Source of the DNA: Anaerolineae bacterium
GTDB lineage: Bacteria > Chloroflexota > Anaerolineae > B4-G1
Reading direction: 5' to 3'
Assembly: GCA_016783285.1 (NCBI GenBank)
Contig: JADHWW010000003.1
Coordinates: 1 to 48,254, forward strand
Length of the DNA stretch: 48,254 nt
Shown in pieces: positions 15,494 through 23,617 of this stretch (position 1 is its first letter; the number at the start of each line of letters is the position of its first letter). A model generated the notes under the pieces. The model was given only the letters and a program-made list of their open reading frames with translations, did no database searches and was not told where the DNA came from. A program made the translations under genes and the position numbers.

Positions 15494-16276
15494 ATGAAGA
15501 AAGCAGGTCAGGTCTCCAGGCTCCAATCTGTGGAGCGGGCTATTACGATTCTGCATGCGTTGGGCAACGCTCCGTCGGACCTGGGTGTGACCGGTCTAGG
15601 CCAGCAGTTGGGGCTTCCCAAGAGCACCGTGCACCGGCTCCTGGCGGCCCTGGAGTAAGGAGATCTTGTCGAGCAGGATCCCGTAACGGAGAAGTACCGG
15701 CTTGGCGTTGACCTGGTGAGGTTGGCTGAGCGGGTTCTGATGCGGATGGACCCGCAACAGGCGGCTCAGCCCCATCTCCACGGACTGGCCGAAGCCTGCA
15801 AAGAGACAGTGAACCTCTCAATCCTGACCGACGACGACAAGGTGATCAACATCGCCTCCTTCCCCAGCCCTCGCATGGTGCGCAACGTCGGCTGGATCGG
15901 CCGCGAGATGCTCCCTCACAGCGTGTCCAGCGGGAAGGCGCTGCTGGCGTACTTGCCGGAGCAACGGGTAGAGCACATTCTGGCCGCGGGACTGGAGCGC
16001 TTCACCGAGAGAACCATCACCAACCCAATCCGCCTCAGAAAGGAATTGGCGCAGATTCGCCAGCGGGGCTACGCTGTGGCCCGGGAGGAGTTGGAGGAGG
16101 GATTGAGTGCAGTGGCGGCTCCCATTATGGACCACGAGGGGCACGTGATCGCCGTCATCAGCGTCTCGGGCCCCTCCTTTCGTCTGACAGAAGAACGGCT
16201 CGTGGAATTGGCAGAGATGACTCGCGAGGCTGCGAAAGCGGTCTCGCGCCAACTGGGATACGTGGCCGAGGCGTGA
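15494..16276 (+). pseudogene. IclR-family regulator interrupted by an in-frame TAA
   Basis: Reading from ATG 15494 gives an IclR winged helix (SRLQSVERAITILHALG, GLPKSTVHRLLAALE). A TAA at 15656-15658 follows. The same frame then continues without shift (GDLVEQDPVTEKYRLG) into the full effector domain (HSVSSGKALLAYLPEQ, GYAVAREELEEGLSAVAAP, VISVSGPSFRLTEERL) to a TGA at 16276. Both halves are in frame and together make a normal-length protein of about 260 residues, so one nonsense change (for example CAA to TAA) explains it. Translation could restart internally, but such a product would lack DNA binding. Alternatively the base is a sequencing error. It stands divergent to the intact IclR gene and upstream of a substrate-binding protein that it may have regulated. 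Confidence 0.85.
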
Positions 16277-16465
16277 CTGTACCCTCGTCCCCGAAGATGC
16301 ATCTGGTCGAAATGGTACACGCGGGATGTCCCACGCAGGCGGCCGGATGATCTATCGACAAGATCCGAAAGGAGGTGGCCTATAGTCAACCGTTGAATAA
16401 CCCTTCATCCAGGATCATTTGCTCAAAACAAGCACGTTAGTTCATATTAGGAATAGGAGGAGAAC

Positions 16466-17839
16466 ATGTCTCGCATTACACGTTACGCTTTGCCAGTCCT
16501 GGCTGTGATAGCCTTGGTTCTCACAGCCTGCCAGCCGCAGGTGGTTGAGGTGACTAAGGAAGTTGTGATCACCCAGGTGGTCGAGGTCGTCGAAGAAGTA
16601 GAAGTCCCAGTCGAAGTCGAAGTCGAGGTCACGGCCGTTCCGGAACCCGCCCCCGAAGCGGAGACGATCCGCGTCGGCGGCATTGGGCCGCTCTCAGCGC
16701 CGGGTAGTGTAGTGGGCGGCATCGCCATGCAGTTTGCCATGAACCTGGCGGTGGCGGACATTAACGAAGCCGGTGGTGTGCTGGGCAAGCCCCTGGAGCT
16801 CGTCTTTGCCGACACCGAGGGGCTGCCGGAACGCGGCGTCGCCGTCGCTGAACGGTTGATCACCGAGAACAAAGTCGTGGCCATCACCGGCGAGTATCAC
16901 AGCGCCGTCGGGCTCCCTATCGCCGACGTGTGCCACGAATACGGCATCCCGGTCCTCTTTTCGGAGACCTGGTCTGACAAGATCACCGAGACCGGCTACC
17001 CGGAGGTCTTTCGCATCGCGCCGGCCTCGTCCATGAACTCTCGCGCCACGGCCGAATGGTTCGCGGCCGTGGGGGTGGAAACCGTAGTCAGCATCGTCGA
17101 GAACACCGACTATGGCATCGGCCAGAGCGAGAAAGACCTGGCCTTCTTCGAAGAATTGGGCATCGAGTCCGTTGAGGTGTTCTTCGTCGAGTTGGGCACG
17201 GAAGACTTTTTGCCCATTCTCACCCGCGTCCAGGCCATAGATCCGCCGCCAGACGCCATCCGCATGGCGGTGACCGGCGAGACCAGCTACAACGTGGAAC
17301 AGCAGATGGCCGAACTGGGCATCGCCCCGTCGGAGCAGACCATCGGCACCGCCAACCAGGTGGCCATCCAGCCCGAGTTCTGGGAGAGCGTGCCCAATGG
17401 CAACTACTACGTCTACTCGCTGGTGGGCCTGCCGCCTAGCCTGTATAACGATACCACCAACCACGTGGCGGAGGCCTACAAGGCCCAGTTCGATACGGAT
17501 CCGCCCAGCTACGCGCTGGAGGCTTACGACAGCGTGTGGATCGTAGCCGACGCCATCGAACGGGCGGGTACCACAGACCCCGAGGCGGTCATCGCCGCGC
17601 TGGAAGAGACCGACATCGACCTGGCCCAGGGCCATTACTACTTCGAGTACACCAGCAGCAACCCAATACCGGCCGATGGCAGTGTGCCAGCCTACATGTG
17701 GCACCAGTGGCCCGACCCGGCCGTCCTACTGCTCCAATACTTTGAGACCGGCCAGGATTGGAAAGATGCCGCCGTGATTTGGCCGGAGGTCTACCAGACC
17801 CATGGCACGTCCTACATCGACTTCGGGACGACCCCGTAA
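16466..17839 (+). CDS. Branched-chain amino-acid-type ABC substrate-binding lipoprotein
   Basis: 457 residues. A signal peptide ends in the lipobox LTAC (C22). An acidic Val/Glu-rich linker (about residues 25-60) follows, of the kind common in Chloroflexota binding proteins. The periplasmic-binding type-1 domain then starts IRVGGIGPLSAPGSVVGG, with INEAGGVLGKPLELVFADTEG and TGEYHSAVGLPIADV. It should be anchored outside the membrane and bind an amino acid, amide or related ligand for an ABC importer. The ligand is unknown. The start has AGGAGGAG. No permease or ATPase genes follow, so it is an orphan here. Its place next to an IclR gene and the lysine block suggests a catabolic substrate (inference). 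Confidence 0.92.
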   Translation: MSRITRYALPVLAVIALVLTACQPQVVEVTKEVVITQVVEVVEEVEVPVEVEVEVTAVPEPAPEAETIRVGGIGPLSAPGSVVGGIAMQFAMNLAVADINEAGGVLGKPLELVFADTEGLPERGVAVAERLITENKVVAITGEYHSAVGLPIADVCHEYGIPVLFSETWSDKITETGYPEVFRIAPASSMNSRATAEWFAAVGVETVVSIVENTDYGIGQSEKDLAFFEELGIESVEVFFVELGTEDFLPILTRVQAIDPPPDAIRMAVTGETSYNVEQQMAELGIAPSEQTIGTANQVAIQPEFWESVPNGNYYVYSLVGLPPSLYNDTTNHVAEAYKAQFDTDPPSYALEAYDSVWIVADAIERAGTTDPEAVIAALEETDIDLAQGHYYFEYTSSNPIPADGSVPAYMWHQWPDPAVLLLQYFETGQDWKDAAVIWPEVYQTHGTSYIDFGTTP

Positions 17840-17959
17840 CGATACTCTCGCGGATCGTGGTTCGGATCGCGGTTCAATGAGTTCGATCTACGAATACCTG
17901 CAGCGGCTGGAAGCGATTGGGGAGGATCCGCAGGACTACGAAAGCATCTGGTACTACTA

Positions 17960-18079
17960 CTGACCCTGGCCTACGCCGCCGTCACCGACCGGGCGCTGGC
18001 GTTTGGAGAGGAGAAAAGCGACCAAGGGGCAGCCCGAAAAGGCCAGAAGCCCCAGCCTTTAGAAGGTACTGTTGGCTAA
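17960..18079 (+). pseudogene. Relic of a SWIM-protein C-terminus
   Basis: The frame starting at 17960 reads LTLAYAAVTDRALAFGEE. This closely matches the end of the intact SWIM protein at 5586-5650 (ALAYASVTDRALALAFG), at DNA level as well. Nothing upstream continues the protein, and the frame now ends inside the neighbouring MITE. The remaining bases between 17840 and 17960 hold only a 28-codon open frame (17878-17964, ending IWYYY) that I cannot assign. Confidence 0.5.
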
Positions 18080-18203
18080 CCCCTTCCGGTGGGGCAAGAA
18101 TGCGGTTTTTCAGGTCATTTCGACTGTTCAGTGGGGAATTACTTCACCAAAATGGCGTTCTTGTGGGGTCTCATCCCTAGAAAACCGAGTTCGCCAACAG
18201 TAT
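18067..18203. mobile_element. MITE-like element with terminal inverted repeats and target-site duplication
   Basis: The ends are TACTGTTGGCTAAC (left) and the inverted TACTGTTGGCGAAC (right), matching at 13 of 14 bases. CTTTAGAAGG occurs directly on both sides (18057-18066 and 18204-18213), a 10-base direct repeat expected from transposition. The 137-bp interior encodes no transposase, so it needs one in trans. It separates the SWIM relic from the restriction-modification locus. Confidence 0.65.
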
Positions 18204-18223
18204 CTTTAGAAGGTGATAACGAG

Positions 18224-18928
18224 TCATTGCTCGAAATCGAATGTCAGGAACAGATGATGCAGTCGGATAGTCCTTCGACTGGCTGCTCGCTTGTGATGAG
18301 ACTGGTACACATCTTCAAAGGCGCCAACCGCAGGAGCTAGCACAAGATGATTCGAACTGGGTAACGGTCGGGCGCGACGTGGGTGGTGCATGCTTGTATT
18401 GATGTCACATACGATGTTGGATACATCCCCTGCCAGAACATATCCCAACATGCCTGCGTCATACAATCTGGCAGCATAGTCACCGTCGATGAAACGAAGG
18501 ATCCCCTCTGTGATGTATTTGGAGATCAAGCCTGCGTACTCTCTGTCTACGCGCTTGTCGCCGACCCGCTTGCACTCTCACGCAAAGTAAACCTCGCTAT
18601 AGTTCATCCACGGACGAAACAACTTAATGTCTATCTCTGTAGCTCGCTTGGGCGAGACGGCTCCGCTTTTCATCGCTGGCGTGTGAACTTTGGCTCGGGG
18701 CTCTGCAACCAGGCTCAGAGGATGCTGGCGCGCCAGAGGCCGGATGTAATCCTCAGTGAGGCTGGCAGTGAAGGTGTCCTCTTCCCAGTCTTGTCGGGCC
18801 ACACCGTCTCGATGCATACGCTGGTAGGCCTCCACCGTGATTTCCAACACGAGCCGTACGAACGATTCCCAGAGAACTGGAAATTGATCAGGTGAGCCAC
18901 TGGTCAGCGAAGGGGCGCGTAGAGTCAT
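18224..18928 (-). pseudogene. PD-(D/E)XK-type restriction nuclease with in-frame TGA
   Basis: One frame of 235 codons, begun at ATG 18928, 7 bases after the methyltransferase stop. Translation is broken only by a TGA at 18578-18580. Around it the protein reads DIKLFRPWMNYSEVYFA-stop-ECKRVGDKRV. The E-C-K following the strand is the expected E-x-K of a PD-(D/E)XK nuclease core, and Trp (TGG) is the natural residue at the stop. The continuation (REYAGLISKYITEGILRFIDG, then MLGYVLAGDV) stays in frame and looks well conserved. The separate fragments are 116 and about 101 residues. Loss of the nuclease would leave an orphan methyltransferase. Read-through or a sequencing error are the alternatives. 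Confidence 0.75.
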
Positions 18929-18935
18929 CGGGAGG

Positions 18936-21935
18936 TCACCCCTGGGTCTGTCGTTGATGAGACAACCATTCCACCACGATGCTATCTGCGTCCACACGGG
19001 CCTGGGAACATGTCCAAAAACGACGTTCACTGGGACGTACCAGATAAAGCCATGCCCTGTCGTAAATGCGCACATGCCGGCGCATGTAGAGCGCCTGGGT
19101 GCGTCGCTCCAGCAGCAAGCGGTCCAGACGGTGCAGAACCTCTCGTAATGCGCTTTGGCTTCCAACGATCTGCGTCTCTTGCGCATCAGCGCGGTTCACC
19201 AGTTCAAAGGCTACCGCGCTCAAGGGGGCACCATCCTGATACACGAGAGCTTTCAACGTCTGTCCCTGATAACACAATAGAGCCGTCACCGTCTCAACGA
19301 AGGTATCGGCATACGCCTTGAGCATCCTGATGTCAGGAAACTGGACAGCCTGGGTACCACCAGGCTTCCGCTGTTTCCGTTTGCTCCAGTAGAAGAACTC
19401 AATTCCGTAGTCAAGCGTATCCTGTACTAACTGGCACTCTGTCGAGGTCAAGTCATATATGTCAAACACCAATTCAGCAATAGCATCTTCGCGTTGTCGG
19501 ATATCATGCTGGCGTTTAGCCTCATCCAGTACGTCGCGCTTTTGCAGAAGGGCAACAATCTGGTCAAAGTAATCCAGGACTTGCTTTAGCCGAGGGTCAT
19601 CCTCATCCGGCACCAGGAAAGGCATACGCAGGTACTCTTCCTGGATGATTGTCCCGCGTTCAACTGCCCACGAGGTGGATGTCAGAAAATGGTAATACTG
19701 GGCCAGAGGGGAGTTGACGTAGGCCACAAGCCATTTTAGGAGCATCTCCTGTCCAGGTCGTCCTACAACCCCAGAGATTTTGTCACGATAGGCTACGTCG
19801 TTGGCACTGAACGCAGCCGCACACCGCCCTCCGGTGGGACTCTGTCGAATTAGGACCAGAGGCCCATGGACGATATCCGAGGTACGGGGACGATGAAAGA
19901 CGGTTTCCTGGATTGGCTCGCATACCCTCATATTCAGAGCGTATCGCCGGAATTGTCTGGTGGGCAGAAGGGGCATACCCTGAAGCCAGCGGGCCGAGTT
20001 CTCATCACCGCCACCGATTTGGATTCCCTCGGCAATCTTCCACCCCAGACGCTCGGCCTGTTCCTGCAAAGTCGGCAATGACCTCAACCGTTCAATCAGA
20101 GCCGCGTCGCGAGAGGTACCCCACAAAGCTACTTTCCAGAGCCAGGGATGAGCCAGTAACTCTTCCCGATTCAAATACTTGACCTCAGTGGGGTCCAGGA
20201 CAATGGCCCCCAGTTGCCGGGATAGCAGAGATGGCTTTGGCACACCATACGCAATCCTGCTGTCAGGTTCTGGCGGTGAAGGACGATAAAACAGGGCCAC
20301 GGCCGGGCTGAGTGTCTCATCAAATAGTTCGTAAACCAGAGCGGAGAAATTGACCACGGTCTCTACGTTGTATCGCTCGAAAAACTGCTGACGGAAGGCC
20401 GCGTGTGGGCCACTGGTGACTAGAATGGTGCTTTTGGCCGGGGCCAGCAGGGATACTTCACCATCGTCGGCGCAAAACTCGGGCGTATACAGCAGGAATG
20501 CCTGGACAATTTGTTTCGTTCCCACCTTGTAACTGTTCTCTTCCAACCACCGGCTTGCTTGGTGTGTCAGAGTATCCTTTCCCCACGGTGGGTTGCCGAT
20601 TAACCGGTCGAACTTGCGCTTGGCGAACCGCTCTTTTACCCCAGGATCAAAGAAATCAGCGTCGAGTAGATTGGTTCCTATCAGTGATGGGAAGCGAAAG
20701 TCCGCGTTGTGGATGGCTTGATCTTCCAGATAGTCCAGCATCGCCAGATAGAGGTTAAAAGCGGCGATACGGATGGCTGAAGGGTTGATGTCCACGCCGA
20801 AGATGCGACGCTTCAAGATTTCGCCGAGTTGCTGGGCAGTGGGAGACTTGCCGTGTTGCTGCTGCCAGGCGGCTACCAGCCGCTGGTAAGCACGCACCAA
20901 GAAGACCCCTGAACCACAGGCAGGGTCGAGGATCGTTAAATCGGGATCGGTGGCTTCCGGTGGTAGTGTCTGATCCAGCATAAAGTCTACCAGCGATAGC
21001 GGGGTGTAGTATGTGCCGGCCTCCCGGCGATCATCCCTGTTCAGGAAGGTATCGTAGATCCCGCTGATCAATTCGATTGGGATGTACCGAAAATCCCAGG
21101 GCCAGAAACTCCGCTGTCCGGTGTCGAGGTTGTCCCCATTCAAGAACGCGCTTAGCAGCTTCAGGTGCTTTTGTCGAACGATCTGGCGTTCCTCGTCCAG
21201 CACCGGGAAAAGGTCACCGTTGAAGCGCCGGGTCAGATGCTCGAAAAGGTGGTACGTGGTATCCCAATCAGACAGTGCAGCGCGGTAGTCATCGGCTCGT
21301 CCACCAGTCAGACGGGACATAAACTCTGGGGTAAGGATTTCGCGGTCTTCCAGATAGCGGATGAGAATAGAGCGTCCCAGCAATGCGTAAGCCAGGTCGT
21401 TTGAAATCCCTCCCACAACCAGGCGACGGCGCACCTGATCCATAGCGCGGAGCAGGCCCTGATCGGCGCGGCTTTCCCGCCGGATGCACTGTCCGTCAGA
21501 AGTGGTCCAGAACACGCCCGTGTCCAGGTGCATGCGGTCATACAAGTAGAGTGTATCACGGATCTTGCGCCGGGCAGTCTCGACATCCGTCAACTGCTCC
21601 AGGTGGCGCAGCAAGCTGTCTCCATGGGCGAATTCCTCAGCCGACTCGGCAGGCTTTGCGTAACCGTTACAGATGAGGATCTCTTGAGGCAGAACAACGT
21701 ACAGCAGCGGGGCTTTGCTATAGTTCCAGACGTTCCGGTGGAGTTGCCAGAGACGGTCGGGATCAGCATCGCTGAGACGGCTGAAATAGACTACGGGGAC
21801 ATTCTGAACAGAATAGGCACTATCCACGCCAGGGATGGGACGCCTGTTGGGCCACGTCACGGAACGCTCAAAGGCGGGACTCTCGGCGTAACCCAGCTCC
21901 TCAATCAGAATCTCTGCCAAATCATAGCCGGTCAT
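18936..21935 (-). CDS. Eco57I-type class I N6-adenine DNA methyltransferase
   Basis: 999 residues. The SAM-binding motif I (LDPACGSGVFLVRAY) lies near residue 335 and the catalytic motif IV (GNPPWG) near 445, the order of N6-adenine (gamma-type) enzymes. FGVDINPSAIRIA is motif II. The N-terminal 300 residues and C-terminal 450 residues should carry target recognition and partner contacts. The size resembles type IIG/Eco57I enzymes, but I see no nuclease motif in this chain. The nuclease is probably the next gene, which is broken. The start is preceded by GGGAGGTC and a near-consensus promoter lies at 22022-22050. The locus is flanked by relics and MITEs and is visibly less GC-rich than the metabolic genes, which fits horizontal acquisition. 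Target sequence unknown. Confidence 0.93.
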   Translation of the reverse strand: MTGYDLAEILIEELGYAESPAFERSVTWPNRRPIPGVDSAYSVQNVPVVYFSRLSDADPDRLWQLHRNVWNYSKAPLLYVVLPQEILICNGYAKPAESAEEFAHGDSLLRHLEQLTDVETARRKIRDTLYLYDRMHLDTGVFWTTSDGQCIRRESRADQGLLRAMDQVRRRLVVGGISNDLAYALLGRSILIRYLEDREILTPEFMSRLTGGRADDYRAALSDWDTTYHLFEHLTRRFNGDLFPVLDEERQIVRQKHLKLLSAFLNGDNLDTGQRSFWPWDFRYIPIELISGIYDTFLNRDDRREAGTYYTPLSLVDFMLDQTLPPEATDPDLTILDPACGSGVFLVRAYQRLVAAWQQQHGKSPTAQQLGEILKRRIFGVDINPSAIRIAAFNLYLAMLDYLEDQAIHNADFRFPSLIGTNLLDADFFDPGVKERFAKRKFDRLIGNPPWGKDTLTHQASRWLEENSYKVGTKQIVQAFLLYTPEFCADDGEVSLLAPAKSTILVTSGPHAAFRQQFFERYNVETVVNFSALVYELFDETLSPAVALFYRPSPPEPDSRIAYGVPKPSLLSRQLGAIVLDPTEVKYLNREELLAHPWLWKVALWGTSRDAALIERLRSLPTLQEQAERLGWKIAEGIQIGGGDENSARWLQGMPLLPTRQFRRYALNMRVCEPIQETVFHRPRTSDIVHGPLVLIRQSPTGGRCAAAFSANDVAYRDKISGVVGRPGQEMLLKWLVAYVNSPLAQYYHFLTSTSWAVERGTIIQEEYLRMPFLVPDEDDPRLKQVLDYFDQIVALLQKRDVLDEAKRQHDIRQREDAIAELVFDIYDLTSTECQLVQDTLDYGIEFFYWSKRKQRKPGGTQAVQFPDIRMLKAYADTFVETVTALLCYQGQTLKALVYQDGAPLSAVAFELVNRADAQETQIVGSQSALREVLHRLDRLLLERRTQALYMRRHVRIYDRAWLYLVRPSERRFWTCSQARVDADSIVVEWLSHQRQTQG

Positions 21936-22021
21936 CTTGACCTCCCGACACGCACCACTTTAACGCCGAGGACATACCTGCTATGTCGCAGACGCACAAA
22001 GCGCTCATCTGGACCAGCCAT

Positions 22022-22050
22022 AGTATAGCACATTTGTTCCGGTTAAGCAA
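22022..22050 (-). promoter_or_regulatory. Promoter of the restriction-modification locus
   Basis: Minus strand: TTGCTT (22045-22050), a 17-base spacer and extended -10 TGCTATACT (TATACT at 22022-22027). The predicted transcript starts about 80 bases upstream of the methyltransferase ATG. Confidence 0.6.
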
Positions 22051-22160
22051 TTCGTCCCTCGGGGGTTCGAAGTAGAACAAACAAAGCCCCTATCGTTCCG
22101 AGGCAAGGGCCGCTTCCAAGCTCTGCGAGTGATTTCAGCGCACAACGGCACTGCGCGCCG

Positions 22161-22515
22161 AGCACCTCCACCTTCTCCTCACAGGTGATCCCCAACTGCT
22201 CCAATTCCCCCAACACCGGCTCGTAAATCTCCGGGAGAACAGGGATGTGGACGCCGGTGAGATTGATTTGGGTGTGTTTCAAATGGGTTGAGACCAACTG
22301 CGAAAAGGCCGTTTTTAGGCGTCAAGAGGGCCATTTTGGATACTACTCCAACTCAAATGAAATGCACCCGATTGATTTGCCCCTCCAGGATCAGCCGGGC
22401 GCCGATGATCACCGGCAACCCCACCGTGCAGGCCATCGAGGTGTCCCTGCCGGGGACGCCGAAGTCAATCAGCGTCGAGGTGATATACTCCCATCTCCCT
22501 TCCTCCTCGCAGGGG
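22161..22515 (-). pseudogene. Truncated saccharopine dehydrogenase relic
   Basis: On the minus strand, EEGRWEYITSTLIDFG and TSMACTVGLPVIIGARLILEG (in two pieces) are followed, after a 100-bp insertion, by INLTGVHIPVLPEIYEPVLG and ELEQLGITCEEKVEVL. These match the last 90 or so residues of the intact dehydrogenase at 10022-11353 (ITSTMIDFG, TVGLPAAIGVRLILQG, INLTGVHTPVIPEIYE). The rest of the gene is missing, the native stop is lost, and a MITE splits the remainder. It is a decayed second copy rather than a working gene. The remaining bases to 22670 hold only the ribosome site (AAGGAG) of the oxidoreductase operon and no clear promoter. Confidence 0.8.
22270..22369. mobile_element. 100-bp MITE with 9-bp target-site duplication
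   Basis: The direct repeat GATTGATTT flanks the insert at 22261-22269 and 22370-22378. The insert starts GGGTGTGTTTCAAATGGGTT and ends with the inverted counterpart (GGGTGCATTTCATTTGAGTT), 16 of the first 20 bases matching. There is no coding capacity. Removing the insert and one repeat restores the continuous dehydrogenase relic, which directly shows the insertion event. The 9-bp duplication narrows the possible helper transposases. Confidence 0.78.
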
Positions 22516-22670
22516 AAAGAGGCGCGGACGGGGGGCAGATGACAAACATCACATGCGAAGCGGTGCGTTCCTCACTGGCGCGAATCGCAAATCTGTGGCA
22601 AAATAGGGGTCTGGGGCCGACCGGCTCCTGATTTCAGGCAACCACATCCACATCGGTAAGGAGAAACGCT

Positions 22671-23243
22671 ATGGCAGAATTGACCGAGATACGATGGCAC
22701 GGTCGAGGAGGGCAGGGCGTGGTCACGGCCGGCAAGTTGCTGGCCGAGACCGCGATGGGCAGCGGCCAGTACTTCCAGGCCTTCCCCGACTACGGGCCAG
22801 AACGGATGGGCGCGCCGATCCGCGCCTTCACCCGCATCAGTTCCAAACCCATCACCATCCACTCCCAGATCGAGGAGCCTGACGTGGTGCTGGTGCTCGA
22901 CCCCACACTGCTGGGGATAGTGCCGGTGACGAAGGGGCTCAAGGAAGACGGCACCCTGCTGGTCAACACCCCAATGAGCCCAGCCGAAGTGCGTGACGTG
23001 ACCGGCTTTCACAGCGGCGAGGTCTTCACCCTGGACGCCAGCCACATCGCCATCGAGGAGATGGGACGGGAGATCACCAACACCCCCATGCTGGGGGCGT
23101 TCGCCCGTGCTACGGGCCTTTTCGACATAGAGGACCTGTCCGAGCAGTTGCGCGCCTGGTTTGGCAAGAAGATCTCGGCGGAAATCATCGAGGCCAACGT
23201 CCGGGCGATGCGCCGCGCGGCCGAAGAAGTTCAACAAGGCTAG
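22671..23243 (+). CDS. porC: 2-oxoacid:ferredoxin oxidoreductase, gamma subunit
   Basis: 190 residues. WHGRGGQGVVTAGKLLAE is the gamma-domain signature of pyruvate/2-oxoacid:ferredoxin oxidoreductases, followed by DYGPERMGAPIRAFTRIS. The family oxidatively decarboxylates a 2-oxoacid to acyl-CoA with reduction of ferredoxin, and works in reverse in some anaerobes. The start has GGTAAGGAG. It is the first gene of a gamma-delta-alpha-beta operon with gaps of 10, 4 and 10 bases. The layout suits a pyruvate-type enzyme, but 2-oxoisovalerate or 2-oxoadipate cannot be excluded from sequence. The saccharopine dehydrogenase relic just upstream makes a link to lysine breakdown imaginable. Confidence 0.92.
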   Translation: MAELTEIRWHGRGGQGVVTAGKLLAETAMGSGQYFQAFPDYGPERMGAPIRAFTRISSKPITIHSQIEEPDVVLVLDPTLLGIVPVTKGLKEDGTLLVNTPMSPAEVRDVTGFHSGEVFTLDASHIAIEEMGREITNTPMLGAFARATGLFDIEDLSEQLRAWFGKKISAEIIEANVRAMRRAAEEVQQG

Positions 23244-23253
23244 GAGAGACGCA

Positions 23254-23613
23254 ATGGAACTGAAAGGATGGCGAGACATTCCCATTGGCGGGATGATTCT
23301 GGAAGCAGGGAACGCGGTGGAGTACCTCACCGGCGGCTGGCGGGCTTTCCGGCCGGTCTTCGGCGAGGCCGGATGTATCCACTGTATGCAGTGCTGGCTC
23401 TTCTGTCCCGATTCCAGCATCCCGGTGGACCCCGACAACGAAAAGATGGCCGGCTTTGACCTGGATTACTGCAAGGGCTGCGGCATCTGCGCGTCGATCT
23501 GCCCCGTCAACGTGAAAATCATCAAAAAGGCAAAAGGGGCCGGGGAGGAACTGGCGCAAGACGACCCTCGCTTGTGTATCCGCATGGTCGAAGAAGGGAA
23601 GTTCGAGGAGTAA
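23254..23613 (+). CDS. porD: 2-oxoacid:ferredoxin oxidoreductase, delta (ferredoxin) subunit
   Basis: 119 residues starting MELKGWRDIPIGGM. Eight cysteines form two [4Fe-4S] sites (CIHCMQCWLFCPDSS and CKGCGICASICPVN). The subunit carries electrons from the catalytic subunits to soluble ferredoxin. The ATG at 23254 follows AGGAGAG, so I reject the longer frame that would overlap the gamma gene. The C-terminus (LCIRMVEEGKFEE) is acidic. The alpha-subunit gene starts 4 bases after the stop. Confidence 0.93.
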   Translation: MELKGWRDIPIGGMILEAGNAVEYLTGGWRAFRPVFGEAGCIHCMQCWLFCPDSSIPVDPDNEKMAGFDLDYCKGCGICASICPVNVKIIKKAKGAGEELAQDDPRLCIRMVEEGKFEE

Positions 23614-23617
23614 GGCG

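Noticed and set aside
17878..17964. 28-codon gene ending IWYYY
   Set aside because: Too short to support, with no ribosome site and no recognised family. It borders the SWIM relic and is probably debris.
15656..18580. Alternative genetic code or TGA read as Trp/Sec to explain internal stops
   Set aside because: The two internal stops are different (TAA and TGA), and many intact genes here end in TGA. Separate mutations or sequencing errors explain them better.
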